From an uncultured Chitinophagaceae bacterium (GTDB lineage: Bacteria; Bacteroidota; Bacteroidia; Chitinophagales; Chitinophagaceae): 64,000 bases of DNA. Location: the NCBI GenBank assembly GCA_934502905.1, contig CAKSVK010000001.1, forward strand, positions 1 through 64,000, written 5' to 3'. The notes under the pieces were generated by a model. It ran no database searches and was not told where the DNA came from. It saw only the letters and a program-made list of their open reading frames with translations. The translations under genes and the position numbers were made by a program. Shown here piece by piece: positions 17,316-26,886 of the stretch; the stretch's first letter is position 1; each line of letters opens with the position of its first letter.

Positions 17316-18491
17316 ATGCAGGATGCTTATATAGTTGCCGGTTATCGCACGGCGGTTGCCAAATCCAAAAGAGGTGGGTTCCGCTTTACCCGCCCGGACA
17401 ATTTAGCGGTGGAAGTAATACAGGGTGTTATGGCCGGTATGCCGCAGCTGGATCCCAAAAGGGTAGATGACGTGATCGTGGGAAATGCGGTACCGGAAGC
17501 GGAGCAGGGATTGCAGGTAGGCAGGATCATAGCTGCCAGGGCGTTGGGTTACCAGGCACCGGGTATCACCATCAACCGCTACTGTGCTTCCGGCCTGGAG
17601 GCGATTGCTATGGCAACTGCCAAGATCCGTAGCGGGCAGGCGGAATGTATCATTGCCGGTGGTACCGAAAGTATGAGCCTGGTGCCGACTGCCGGCTGGA
17701 AAACAGCCCCCTCCTATGAAATAGCAGTGGATAGTCCTGATTACTACCTGAGCATGGGACTGACGGCAGAAGCGGTGGCGCAGGAATATAAAGTGACCCG
17801 TGAAGAGCAGGATGCATTCTCGTTCCACTCGCACCAGAAGGCTATCAGGGCAATAGAAAACGGATATTTTAAAAGCGGTATCTTACCCATAACGGTTGAA
17901 GAAGTATTGATAGGGAAAAAAGGAAAGAGAGAAGTAAAAACTTATGTAGTAGATACAGATGAGGGGCCACGGGCTGACACTTCTATGGCAGCACTGGGCA
18001 AGCTGAAGCCGGTATTTGCCGTTGGAGGCTCCGTTACAGCCGGCAACTCTTCCCAAACCAGCGATGGCGCCGCTTTTGTGATAGTGATGAGCGAAGCAAT
18101 GGTGAAAGAGCTGAATGTGCAGCCTATCGGCAGGCTGGTGGCCTGCGCTTCTGCAGGTGTCGATCCCCGTTTGATGGGTATCGGGCCCGTGGAAGCCGTT
18201 CCCAAGGTGCTGAAGCAGGCAGGCAAACAATTGCCGGATATTGACCTTATAGAGCTGAACGAAGCGTTTGCCTCCCAGGCATTAGCAGTCATCCGCACGC
18301 TGGATATGAATCCTGATATTGTGAACATCAATGGAGGCGCCATTGCGTTGGGGCATCCGCTGGGTTGCACAGGCTGTAAGCTTACCATCCAGTTGATACA
18401 CGATATGAAAAGACTGAATAAAAAATACGGTATCGTTACTGCCTGTGTAGGCGGCGGGCAGGGTATAGCCGGTATTATAGAGAATCTGTAA
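17316..18491 (+). CDS. Thiolase (acetyl-CoA C-acyltransferase)
   Basis: Thiolase of 391 residues that cleaves 3-ketoacyl-CoA or condenses acetyl-CoA. The nucleophilic Cys is in NRYCASGLEA near residue 90, followed by GGTESMS. The C-terminal part has LNEAFASQA, the catalytic His in GALGHP-like ALGHPLGCTG, and the second Cys in TACVGGGQG. Both degradative (FadA) and biosynthetic (AtoB/PhaA) forms share these, so the direction is not decided. It stands alone with a strong promoter; no fadB partner is adjacent. It may work with acs and the prp genes on short acyl-CoAs. Confidence 0.93.
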   Translation: MQDAYIVAGYRTAVAKSKRGGFRFTRPDNLAVEVIQGVMAGMPQLDPKRVDDVIVGNAVPEAEQGLQVGRIIAARALGYQAPGITINRYCASGLEAIAMATAKIRSGQAECIIAGGTESMSLVPTAGWKTAPSYEIAVDSPDYYLSMGLTAEAVAQEYKVTREEQDAFSFHSHQKAIRAIENGYFKSGILPITVEEVLIGKKGKREVKTYVVDTDEGPRADTSMAALGKLKPVFAVGGSVTAGNSSQTSDGAAFVIVMSEAMVKELNVQPIGRLVACASAGVDPRLMGIGPVEAVPKVLKQAGKQLPDIDLIELNEAFASQALAVIRTLDMNPDIVNINGGAIALGHPLGCTGCKLTIQLIHDMKRLNKKYGIVTACVGGGQGIAGIIENL

Positions 18492-18626
18492 AGAAGGTTT
18501 TACCGGGGCAAGCCTTGTTGCAGCACATAATGTGACACCAGCTTTCCATAGCGAACGGGATAAGTTGTACCAATGCAATCTCCGGGCTGTGTCCGGCATT
18601 ATAAAAAAAATCCCCGTTTTGTAGTA

Positions 18627-19421
18627 TCATACCATTTCCGCTACAACTTTCATCACGCCGTTGTCATCATTGGAGCCGGTTATAAAATTTGCGGCGGCTT
18701 TTACTTCGGGGTGGGCGTTGGCCATAGCATAGCTGAAATAGCCTTTCTTCATCATTTCCAGGTCATTCATGTAATCTCCGAATACCATTGTTTCGTCGTA
18801 GCCAATATTATACATCTGCTGTATCGCTTTCAAGGCTATACCTTTATTTGCCGACTTATCTGCAATGTCCAGCCATAGGGTACCCGATACCGTTACCTGT
18901 ATTTCATTTTCCATGTGTTTAAAATGCGTGTAGCTGTTTTGTTCGGAACCCCCGAAATCGCATAATGCGATCTTCAGTACCTCATCATCCTTCACCTTCA
19001 GCAGGTCTTCCACCCGTACACGTCTGTTATAATACATGTTCACATGTTCCAAAAAGCCGGGTGCATCACTTTCTATATAAGCCTGCTTTTTTCCACAGAG
19101 AATAATATCAACGTCTTTTATGGTCCTGGCTATACTGATCAGTTCGTGCGCTTTTTGAAGATTGAGCGGCTGCACCAGTATTTCTTTATGATCATGAGCC
19201 ACATAACTTCCGTTCTCGGCAATGAATATGATATCTTCTTTTACAGGCGCCACTTCGCTCACCAGGTTATAATATTGCCTTCCGCTGGCGATCGCGAACA
19301 GGATATTCTTTTTTCTTAATTTGTCAAAAACCGTATAAAAATCCGGGGGAAGCTCTTTTCTGCTGTTCAATAAGGTTCCATCCATGTCTACTGCTATCAG
19401 CTTTACCCGCTGTATATCCAT
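18627..19421 (-). CDS. Cof-type HAD-IIB phosphatase
   Basis: Haloacid-dehalogenase phosphatase of about 264 residues, acting on small sugar phosphates or cofactors in the cytosol. Motif I is AVDMDGTLLNS (nucleophile and acid Asp) near the start. Motif II is AIASGRQY, and motif IV is VFGDYMNDLEMM. A C2-type cap lies between, and it ends near SNDDNGVMKVVAEM. I took the ATG at 19421 (MDIQRVKLIA); an ATG three codons upstream at 19430 is equally possible. Codons further upstream look non-coding. Substrate cannot be inferred. Confidence 0.9.
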   Translation of the reverse strand: MDIQRVKLIAVDMDGTLLNSRKELPPDFYTVFDKLRKKNILFAIASGRQYYNLVSEVAPVKEDIIFIAENGSYVAHDHKEILVQPLNLQKAHELISIARTIKDVDIILCGKKQAYIESDAPGFLEHVNMYYNRRVRVEDLLKVKDDEVLKIALCDFGGSEQNSYTHFKHMENEIQVTVSGTLWLDIADKSANKGIALKAIQQMYNIGYDETMVFGDYMNDLEMMKKGYFSYAMANAHPEVKAAANFITGSNDDNGVMKVVAEMV

Positions 19422-19841
19422 ATTGTACATTTGCTGCGAAATTAGCTTTTTACCGGTATATAGCTTCCCTGCCGGATATAAGAAGATTTGTTCCATCCCG
19501 TTCCATCCTGACAATATGATAAAAGGGAACCAATGAGGCAACAGCTTACCGGGATGCCCATGCCTTCTCAGATGTCAATAACAGCAAGGGTTCCCGGTTA
19601 TTACTGCAAAATAAGTCCATTATAACCTGTACAGTGAGGGAAGCGATATTATGGGTACAAAAAGCCGCTTTAAAATATTGTTTTCCTCAAAGCCCGATGT
19701 ATTTGATAATATATAGTATTATTACCCATACAATTGTCTCTTTTTGTGCTTAAACGATTGCGATTGTAGAATGTTTGGCAAGCTAATCCATGAAGCCGTT
19801 TATAAAAGTTTTATCTTTCAATAAATATTAATTTTTCCACT
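19422..19841. other. Intergenic region between divergent HAD and haem-protein genes
   Basis: About 420 bases without a convincing gene. TATCTTTC at 19812-19819 is a near match to the -7 box, but no TTTG stands at the right distance, so the promoter of the haem protein remains unclear. Confidence 0.4.
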
Positions 19842-22523
19842 ATGCGTCGAAATTTTGCACTAACGCTTGCTGCTGCACTTTTTCTTTCGGTTGGAGTTAT
19901 TTCCTGTAAGGATGAAAAGAAAGAACCGGAAAGTACGGTCACAGGAGATCCGAAGATTGACAAACTTAAAATGCCCGACGGGTTTAAGGCTGAACGGCTT
20001 TTCGGACCCTCTGAGAATGGAGATGGCTCATGGGTATCCATGGCATTTGACGATAAAGGAAGGCTGCTGGCTTCCGATCAGTATGGCTATATCTACCGGC
20101 TTACCTTACCTGCAATAGGTGATACCACCGCGCAGGTAAAAACAGAAAGACTGGTTTTCCCTAATGATCCGCTTACTGCAAATGATACAAGTGGCAAAAA
20201 GGTCAGTATTGGCTTTGCACAGGGATTATTATATGCTTTCAACAGCCTTTATGTAATGGTTAACAGCCTGTATGCGGAAGAGTTGCAGCGTAAGAGCGGA
20301 TTGTACCGGCTGGAAGATACTGACGGAGACGATCAGTTCGACAAAATAACACTGCTTAAAGCGCTGAAGGGTGAAGGAGAGCATGGTCCTCACAGCGTAG
20401 TGCTTTCTCCTGATAAGCAATCTATTTATGTAGTGGCGGGCAACCATACAGATGTTCCGCCTATGGATGCATACCGTCTTCCTTCCAACTGGAAAGAAGA
20501 TAACCTGATGCCTTTGTTTACAGATCCGAATGGACATGCGGTGGATCGTAAGGCACCCGGTGGCTGGATCGCCAAAGTAGATCCGGAAGGCAAACACTGG
20601 GAGCTCATAAGTGCGGGTTACCGTAACAGTTATGATATAGATTTTAATGATGCCGGAGATCTGTTTATATACGATTCGGATATGGAGTGGAACTTTGGCC
20701 TGCCCTGGTATCGCCCTACCCGTGTACTTCACGCGACCAGCGGAAGCGAATACGGCTGGCGTACCGGTACCGGCACATGGTCTCCCGTTTATCCGGATGC
20801 TTTGCCGGCATTTTTGAATATAGGACAGGGATCTCCTACCAATTTTGTATGGGCGGGTAATGCAAAATTCCCGGAGAAATACCGTCACTCTTTATTGGCG
20901 TTCGACTGGAGCTTTGGTATCATCTATTCCATAACAGCTACGCCCGACGGTGCAACTTATACCTCTAAAGCGGAAGAGTTTATTTCCGGCACACCATTGC
21001 CGTTGACAGATGGTGTGATCGGGCCGGATGGCGCTTTGTATTTTCTTACCGGCGGACGTCGCCTGGATTCAGACCTTTATCGTGTATACTATACCGGTAA
21101 CCTGGATGAGAAGAAAACTGAAACAGCTATAACAGAAGAATCCAGGATCCGCAGGCAACTGGAAGAGTATCATTCCGGTGGTCCGAAAGCAGGTGCTGTA
21201 GACTTTGCGTGGTCTTACCTGAAACATAATGACAGGTTTGTGAGGTATGCCGCCCGCATTGTGCTGGAGCATCAGCCTGTAAAAGAGTGGCAGGACAGGG
21301 TACTGGCGGAAAAAGATCCCGTGACGCTGATACATGGCGCTATAGCGCTGGCAAGACAGGGTGCATCTGGCGTGAAAGGGCAGTTGTTGCATGCCCTTGC
21401 CGGCATCAACTTCGGCTCACTTTCGGAAAGCCAGCAGATAGATGTGGTTCGCGCCGTAGAGCTTACCATATCCAGGATGGGTGCGCCGGATGCGGCCGGC
21501 AAAGCTGAAATTGTTGCTTACCTGGATCCGCATTTCCCTGCAAAGAACAATGAGTTGTCAAGAGAGCTGATCAAAGTGCTTGCTTATCTGGAAGCGCCCG
21601 GCATTGTTGAAAAAACAGTTCCCCTACTGGCTTCGGCAAAAGATGATAATTCTTCCGGACAGAAAACCTTTATGGAATCTTCTGATCTGATCATGCGTAA
21701 CCCGCAATATGGGATGGACATTGCCGGTATGTTGTCTAAAATGCCTCCCGGTCAGCAGACTTACCTGGCTATTGCCCTCTCTAATGTCAAGACCGGCTGG
21801 ACTCCCGAGCTGAGAGAACAGTACTTCAAATGGTTTTACAATGCGTTCAGCTTTAAAGGTGGACATAGCTTCAGGGGATATGTGAACAATGTAAGAAAGA
21901 AAGCGTTGGAGAACGTGCCGAAAGCAGAGTTCGCACACTATAATACCATCTCGGGAGATTCCATAGCGTCCCTTTCGGGACACCAGGGACTGACCAATGC
22001 GCCGAAGCCGAAAGGCCCCGGTAAAAGATGGACAATGGAAAATGCAGCGCCGCTGCTGGATAGCCTGGAAGGACGCGATTATGAGAACGGCAGGGCTATG
22101 TTTGCGGCAACCATGTGTTTATCCTGTCATAATATGAAGGGTGAAGGCGGTACTTCCGGTCCTGACCTTTCCCAGCTGGGTACCCGTTTTTCTGCGAAGG
22201 ATATACTGGAAGCGATCATTGATCCCAGTAAGACAATATCTGATCAATATGGCGCCACTACATTTTTCCTGAAAGAAGGCGGATCGGTGATTGGCCGTAT
22301 GGTACGTGAAGACGATAATAACTACTTTATTTCACAAAACCCTTTTGCACCGGATATTTTGAGAGAGGTACCGAAGAAAAGCGTTGCCAGAACGATGGTG
22401 TCTGAAGTGTCACCTATGTTGCCCGGGCTGATCAATCCGTTGAATAACGAGGAGCTTAAAGACCTGCTGGCTTACCTGGTTGCCAACGGCAATAAGGATA
22501 ACCCGATCTATAGCAAAAAATAA
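19842..22523 (+). CDS. Haem-binding lipoprotein with beta-propeller and C-terminal cytochrome c domain
   Basis: An 893-residue exported lipoprotein; the lipobox is GVISC with Cys near residue 23. Residues about 40-400 look like a sugar-dehydrogenase-type propeller (PHSVVLSPD, AGYRNSYDIDFN, SGSEYGWRTGTG, TDGVIGPDGALYFLTGG). A helical, HEAT-like middle follows. The C-terminal about 140 residues form a cytochrome c-like domain with haem motif CLSCH, then GTSGPDLSQLGTRF and DPSKTISDQYGATTF. This matches the domain pair TIGR02604/TIGR02603 (membrane-bound dehydrogenase and haem domain) first noted in Planctomycetes and Verrucomicrobia. It probably oxidises a sugar or alcohol and passes electrons to the respiratory chain. 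A strong terminator follows. Confidence 0.85.
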   Translation: MRRNFALTLAAALFLSVGVISCKDEKKEPESTVTGDPKIDKLKMPDGFKAERLFGPSENGDGSWVSMAFDDKGRLLASDQYGYIYRLTLPAIGDTTAQVKTERLVFPNDPLTANDTSGKKVSIGFAQGLLYAFNSLYVMVNSLYAEELQRKSGLYRLEDTDGDDQFDKITLLKALKGEGEHGPHSVVLSPDKQSIYVVAGNHTDVPPMDAYRLPSNWKEDNLMPLFTDPNGHAVDRKAPGGWIAKVDPEGKHWELISAGYRNSYDIDFNDAGDLFIYDSDMEWNFGLPWYRPTRVLHATSGSEYGWRTGTGTWSPVYPDALPAFLNIGQGSPTNFVWAGNAKFPEKYRHSLLAFDWSFGIIYSITATPDGATYTSKAEEFISGTPLPLTDGVIGPDGALYFLTGGRRLDSDLYRVYYTGNLDEKKTETAITEESRIRRQLEEYHSGGPKAGAVDFAWSYLKHNDRFVRYAARIVLEHQPVKEWQDRVLAEKDPVTLIHGAIALARQGASGVKGQLLHALAGINFGSLSESQQIDVVRAVELTISRMGAPDAAGKAEIVAYLDPHFPAKNNELSRELIKVLAYLEAPGIVEKTVPLLASAKDDNSSGQKTFMESSDLIMRNPQYGMDIAGMLSKMPPGQQTYLAIALSNVKTGWTPELREQYFKWFYNAFSFKGGHSFRGYVNNVRKKALENVPKAEFAHYNTISGDSIASLSGHQGLTNAPKPKGPGKRWTMENAAPLLDSLEGRDYENGRAMFAATMCLSCHNMKGEGGTSGPDLSQLGTRFSAKDILEAIIDPSKTISDQYGATTFFLKEGGSVIGRMVREDDNNYFISQNPFAPDILREVPKKSVARTMVSEVSPMLPGLINPLNNEELKDLLAYLVANGNKDNPIYSKK

Positions 22524-22561
22524 TAAACGGCATAATTGCCGACAGGAAAGAACCTGTTCAT

Positions 22562-22601
22562 AAAAAAGATGGCGAATCATAAAGATTCGCCATCTTTTTT
22601 T
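22562..22601. terminator. Bidirectional terminator after the haem lipoprotein
   Basis: A 17-bp perfect inverted repeat (22562-22578/22584-22600, loop ATAAA) is bounded by A-run and T-run, core GATGGCGAATC. It can terminate both this gene and acs from the other side. Confidence 0.93.
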
Positions 22602-22804
22602 GAGCGGGGAATTCTGAAACATTGTTGTGCGGAGAACTTTACCTGCTCTGTTTGTTTACCCAACTCTTTTTTGGCTGGGGCAGGAGAGAGGTTAAATAAT
22701 CCGTTATATAAAGGATTCCGAACTTTTGCTGCCTGCTTATAATTTCTCAACAGGATACCTAAATTCGGAACCCTTCTTATCCGCGCTCATATTTCCAAAA
22801 TTCT

Positions 22805-24736
22805 TTACAGCTTTCCGTTCTTGATTTCCTCCACTATCCCCGGATCCAGCAGGGTACTGGTATCCCCCAGCTTATCCATCTCCCCTTCAGCAATTTTACG
22901 TAAGATACGGCGCATGATTTTGCCGCTCCTGGTTTTGGGCAACCCGTTCACAAACTGGATCCTGTCAGGTTTGGCTATCGGACCGATGATGCGGGAAACG
23001 GTTTGTGAAATATCTTTCCGTGTATGCTCTTCGTCGCCGTGCATGGAGCTCACGATCACGAATGCATATATGCCCTGTCCTTTTACTTCATGCGGATAAC
23101 CTACCACGGCGCTTTCTACCACGCTGGCGTGCATGTTGATCGCATTTTCGACTTCTGCCGTACCGATGCGGTGCCCGCTTACATTCAGCACATCGTCTAC
23201 ACGGCCGGTGATGCGGAAGAAGCCCTCGTCATTTTTCAGCGCTCCGTCACCCGTAAAATACAGGTTTTCGTACGTGGCAAAATAATTGGTCCTGCACCGT
23301 TCATGGTCTCCATAGGTAGTTCTGAGAATACCCGGCCAGGGCGCTTTCATACAAAGATTTCCTTTGTACAGCCCTTCCTCATCTTTTTCCGTTACTTCTT
23401 TTCCGCGGTCATCTACCAGTATCGGCTGTACGCCCGGCAGGGGAAGGGTGGCCCAGGAAGGTTTGGAAGGTGTTACGCCTGCAAGATTGCTGATCAATAT
23501 GCCACCTGTTTCTGTCTGCCACCAGGTATCTACAATCGGGCATCTTTTTTTACCGACGTTTTCATCATACCAATGCCAGGCTTCTTCGTTGATGGGTTCG
23601 CCGACGGTACCAAGTACTTTTAACGAAGAGAGGTCTTTGTTCTTTAACGGATCCAGTCCATAGCCCATCAGGCTGCGGATGGCTGTTGGCGCGGTATAGA
23701 GGATATCCACCTTGTATTTGTCTATAATATCCCAGAACCTTCCCGCATCCGGCCAGGTAGGTATCCCTTCAAACATCAGGCTGGTGCCGCCTGCGCTCAG
23801 CGGGCCGTAAATAATATAGCTATGCCCGGTGATCCATCCGATATCTGCCGTACAGAAATGTACCTGCCCGGGCTGGTATTGAAATGTGTTTACGAATGTA
23901 TAGTTGGTCCATATCATGTATCCGGCGCTGGTATGCACCACTCCTTTGGGCTTACCCGTGCTGCCGGAAGTATAGAGAATAAATAACGGATCTTCCGCAT
24001 CCATTTCCTCGGCTATGCCAAAATCTTCTACGGGAAGCGTATCCGTTACCTTCAGCATTTCATCTTCCCACCATACATCCCTGCCTTTGATCATGCTTAC
24101 CGGGGTGCGGGTGCGGGTATATACAATTACCTTTTTTACCATTTTGTTCCCGATCAGGGCATCATCCACTACGCTTTTCAGCGGTATATCCTTTGCACCG
24201 CGGTAGGCGCCGTCACAGGTTACAATAAATTCAGCTTTGGAATCCTCAAGCCTGTCGGCAATGCTCTGCGCGGAGAAACCGCCGAACACTACATTATGAA
24301 TGGCTCCGATTCGCGCGCAGGCTAATATCGCGTAAGCCAGCTCGGGGACCATGCCCATATAGATACAAACCCGATCTCCTTTTTTTACGCCATTATTCTT
24401 TAATACCTGTGCAAACTGGCATACTCTTTTATGCAGTCTTTCGTATGTCACGATCCTTACACGCTCTTCGGGATTATTAGGTTCCCAGATGATCGCGGGT
24501 TTTTCTGCAAGCGCAGGCAAATGCCTGTCCAGGCAGTTTTCGGTAATATTCAGCTTGCCGCCTGCAAACCACTCTATTCTGGGTTCCGCAAAATTCCAGT
24601 TCAACACCTTATCCCATTTTTTTCTCCATGTAAAATTTTCGGCAATTTCTCCCCAGAATGTTTCGGGATCATCCACACTTTTTTGATAAGCTGCTTTGTA
24701 CGCTTCTAAACTTTTAATCTGGTAGGGGTAAGACAT
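22805..24736 (-). CDS. acs: Acetyl-CoA synthetase (AMP-forming)
   Basis: Activates acetate, and often propionate, to the acyl-CoA via an acyl-AMP. The protein is 643 residues, the usual size. It shows the ACAS N-terminal region, the adenylation P-loop YTSGSTGKPKG, WWQTETGG, the hinge RVDDVLNVSGHRIGT, and the C-terminal PKTRSGKIMRR, whose Lys is the acetylation target in homologues. I chose the ATG at 24736 (MSYPYQIK). It is divergent from an MFS carrier gene with about 208 bases between. Propionyl-CoA from this enzyme could feed the prp operon at 4-7.7 kb. Confidence 0.95.
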   Translation of the reverse strand: MSYPYQIKSLEAYKAAYQKSVDDPETFWGEIAENFTWRKKWDKVLNWNFAEPRIEWFAGGKLNITENCLDRHLPALAEKPAIIWEPNNPEERVRIVTYERLHKRVCQFAQVLKNNGVKKGDRVCIYMGMVPELAYAILACARIGAIHNVVFGGFSAQSIADRLEDSKAEFIVTCDGAYRGAKDIPLKSVVDDALIGNKMVKKVIVYTRTRTPVSMIKGRDVWWEDEMLKVTDTLPVEDFGIAEEMDAEDPLFILYTSGSTGKPKGVVHTSAGYMIWTNYTFVNTFQYQPGQVHFCTADIGWITGHSYIIYGPLSAGGTSLMFEGIPTWPDAGRFWDIIDKYKVDILYTAPTAIRSLMGYGLDPLKNKDLSSLKVLGTVGEPINEEAWHWYDENVGKKRCPIVDTWWQTETGGILISNLAGVTPSKPSWATLPLPGVQPILVDDRGKEVTEKDEEGLYKGNLCMKAPWPGILRTTYGDHERCRTNYFATYENLYFTGDGALKNDEGFFRITGRVDDVLNVSGHRIGTAEVENAINMHASVVESAVVGYPHEVKGQGIYAFVIVSSMHGDEEHTRKDISQTVSRIIGPIAKPDRIQFVNGLPKTRSGKIMRRILRKIAEGEMDKLGDTSTLLDPGIVEEIKNGKL

Positions 24737-24944
24737 ATAGCTTTGCAATTTTAGTTTCGTTCAAACAAAATATAAGTCCAGTCTATCTAACGGACCCTTA
24801 AAATTACCTTCTTTCGTTGAAACCTGAGCAGCATTTTGCTTTTTAGAGACATTCTCTGCGGTTTTGCTATTGATTTTCCTTTTGTACTACGGATGAGGTT
24901 TAGTATTTTGAGACCTATTTTTAAAAAACGTTTGTTTGCACAAC

Positions 24945-26474
24945 ATGTCAAATTCTAAACCTGCCAAAGGTATCTGGAAAGTCATCGGCGCCTCATCGCT
25001 TGGTACGCTCATTGAATGGTACGATTTCTACATTTTCGGTAGCCTTGCCACTGTAATTGCCAGCCAGTTTTTTCCCAAAACCAACCCTACGGCAGCCTTG
25101 CTTTCCACGCTGGCTACTTTTGCCGCGGGGTTTATTGTCCGTCCTTTCGGAGCCCTGGTATTCGGGCGGTTGGGTGATCTTGTCGGGCGGAAATACACTT
25201 TCCTGCTGACGCTGATTCTCATGGGGGGATCCACTTTTGCCATCGGGCTGGTGCCTTCTTACGAGTCTATCGGATTTGCCGCCCCTGTGATCGTGTTATT
25301 ACTAAGACTGATACAGGGGCTTGCCCTGGGCGGTGAATATGGAGGCGCTGCTACTTACGTGGCAGAACATGCGCCGCATAATAAAAGAGGATTCTTTACA
25401 TCCTGGATACAAACGACGGCCACACTGGGACTGTTTGTGTCGTTGGGTGTCATCCTGCTGGTACGTCACGGGCTGGATAGCGATGTAAATAAGTCAATTG
25501 AAAAATTCAATGACTGGGGATGGCGTATCCCTTTCCTGGTTTCGATATTACTGGTTGGCGTATCCATCTATATACGGTTAAAGATGAATGAGTCGCCGCT
25601 GTTTGCCAAGCTGAAATCGGAAGGAAAGGTCTCCTCCAATCCGCTGAAGGAAAGCTTTACACATAAGGCCAACCTGAAAATGGTGCTGCTGGCGCTTTTT
25701 GGGGCAACTATGGGGCAGGGAGTAGTTTGGTATACGGGGCAGTTCTATGCGCAGAGCTTTATGGAAACGGTATGTAAAATAGATTTTGAACAGTCACGGA
25801 CCATATTGATCTGGGCGATCTTATTCGGAACGCCGTTTTTTGTGGTGTTCGGATCATGGAGCGACCGGATCGGGCGAAAGTGGATCATGATGGCAGGTAT
25901 GCTGGCAGCCATACTTTTTTACAGGCCGATCTATAAACAATTTCTCACGGCAAGTGATGTGGGTACTTACCAGGCAAAAGAGCTGGTGCAGGAAAGTCCG
26001 CCGCAGGTAATTAAAGAAACCATAAACGGGACGGAAGTGACCACCACTGTTGTAATAAAAACATTTGCAGACGGAGCGGCCTATACAGAAAAAACAGTTT
26101 CGAAAAATACGGGTGATCAGCCGACAGTATTTCATGTAGATAAAAAGCTGGATTCCGGTACTTATTGGAAATTTGTATGGCTGGTATTTGCACAGGTGTT
26201 GTTTGTAACCATGGTGTATGGACCGATAGCCGCTTTCCTGGTAGAGATGTTTCCCACAAGGATCAGGTACACTTCCATGTCATTGCCATATCATATAGGG
26301 AACGGTGTCTTTGGCGGGTTGACGCCATTTGTCGCATTATTATTAACTACCATAAATACAGATGACAAGCTGATCGGGCTCAGTTACCCCATTGTTGTAT
26401 CTGCGGTTTGCCTTGTCATCGGTGTACTGTATGTAAGCAACAAAGTGAGCAAGGATGCAGATGATCATGCATAA
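24945..26474 (+). CDS. MFS transporter, metabolite:H+ symporter type, with an inserted loop
   Basis: Twelve-helix carrier of 509 residues related to the ProP/KgtP/ShiA group. It starts near GTLIEWYDFYIFG and has the loop 2-3 motif GRLGDLVGRKYTF and GLALGGEYGGAATYV, which are diagnostic of that group, plus the second-half motif GSWSDRIGRKW. Residues about 332-404 form a polar insertion of roughly 70 residues (KETINGTEVTTT and AYTEKTVSKN) between two helices, absent from typical members. It is divergent from acs and followed after 35 bases by a small membrane protein gene. Context suggests uptake of a monocarboxylate or related acid; this is inference. Confidence 0.88.
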   Translation: MSNSKPAKGIWKVIGASSLGTLIEWYDFYIFGSLATVIASQFFPKTNPTAALLSTLATFAAGFIVRPFGALVFGRLGDLVGRKYTFLLTLILMGGSTFAIGLVPSYESIGFAAPVIVLLLRLIQGLALGGEYGGAATYVAEHAPHNKRGFFTSWIQTTATLGLFVSLGVILLVRHGLDSDVNKSIEKFNDWGWRIPFLVSILLVGVSIYIRLKMNESPLFAKLKSEGKVSSNPLKESFTHKANLKMVLLALFGATMGQGVVWYTGQFYAQSFMETVCKIDFEQSRTILIWAILFGTPFFVVFGSWSDRIGRKWIMMAGMLAAILFYRPIYKQFLTASDVGTYQAKELVQESPPQVIKETINGTEVTTTVVIKTFADGAAYTEKTVSKNTGDQPTVFHVDKKLDSGTYWKFVWLVFAQVLFVTMVYGPIAAFLVEMFPTRIRYTSMSLPYHIGNGVFGGLTPFVALLLTTINTDDKLIGLSYPIVVSAVCLVIGVLYVSNKVSKDADDHA

Positions 26475-26509
26475 ATGAAAATAAATTATACTTCTGTAAA
26501 ATAAAAGAT

Positions 26510-26737
26510 ATGATAAACCTGTTAAGAAAATGGCTGGGATGGGTATGGATGCTGCTGGGACCCCTGAGTATTTTTTACCTGGTGAAGATCGCTGCAGCAG
26601 AGATCGCAATGCACCCTGTAATAGATACAAAAATTCAGTGGGGCGTGTTCATTATAGTGGCCATACCCATAGCAATCGGACTGGTTATTTTCGGCTGGTA
26701 TGCCTGGAAAGGGGAGTATGACAGGAAGACCGGGTAA
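26510..26737 (+). CDS. Small two-helix membrane protein (DUF6814-like)
   Basis: A 75-residue protein with two helices: WLGWVWMLLGPLSIFYLVK near the start and VFIIVAIPIAIGLVIFGWY near the end. It ends WKGEYDRKTG. It resembles a small conserved Bacteroidota family that I recall as DUF6814, with the IQWGVF and GYY-like pattern, though I cannot verify the number here. It starts 35 bases below the MFS gene and is surely co-transcribed. The layout recalls solute symporters with a small accessory subunit (such as DUF4212 proteins next to ActP-type carriers), which suggests a role as carrier partner. Function unproven. Confidence 0.75.
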   Translation: MINLLRKWLGWVWMLLGPLSIFYLVKIAAAEIAMHPVIDTKIQWGVFIIVAIPIAIGLVIFGWYAWKGEYDRKTG

Positions 26738-26754
26738 AACCATTGTTTTGCAGA

Positions 26755-26820
26755 CGGGTGATGCCACCCGCTTGTAGAGACCCGTCGGGGGCGGTACCTG
26801 GTGTTTGGTGTCCCCACCAA
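26755..26820. repeat. Hairpin pair A (GTG-N4-CAC family)
   Basis: Hairpin 1 is CGGGTG-ATGC-CACCCG (26755-26770). Hairpin 2 is TTGGTG-TCCC-CACCAA (26805-26820). Between them GACGGGT/ACCCGTC pair around hairpin 1 and the word GGGGCGGT occurs at 26788-26795. It lies between the small membrane protein and gldA-like genes. Confidence 0.7.
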
Positions 26821-26874
26821 CCATATTAATGTGCCCGCTGGCCGGGTTTATATATCAACACATTAAAAGTTAAG

Positions 26875-26882
26875 TATTTTTG
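26875..26882 (+). promoter_or_regulatory. -7 promoter element just before the gldA-like gene
   Basis: TATTTTTG (26875-26882) matches TAnnTTTG exactly and lies 4 bases before the ATG at 26887. No good -33 element is seen. If real, the transcript would begin at or near the start codon (leaderless). Confidence 0.4.
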
Positions 26883-26886
26883 CGAC

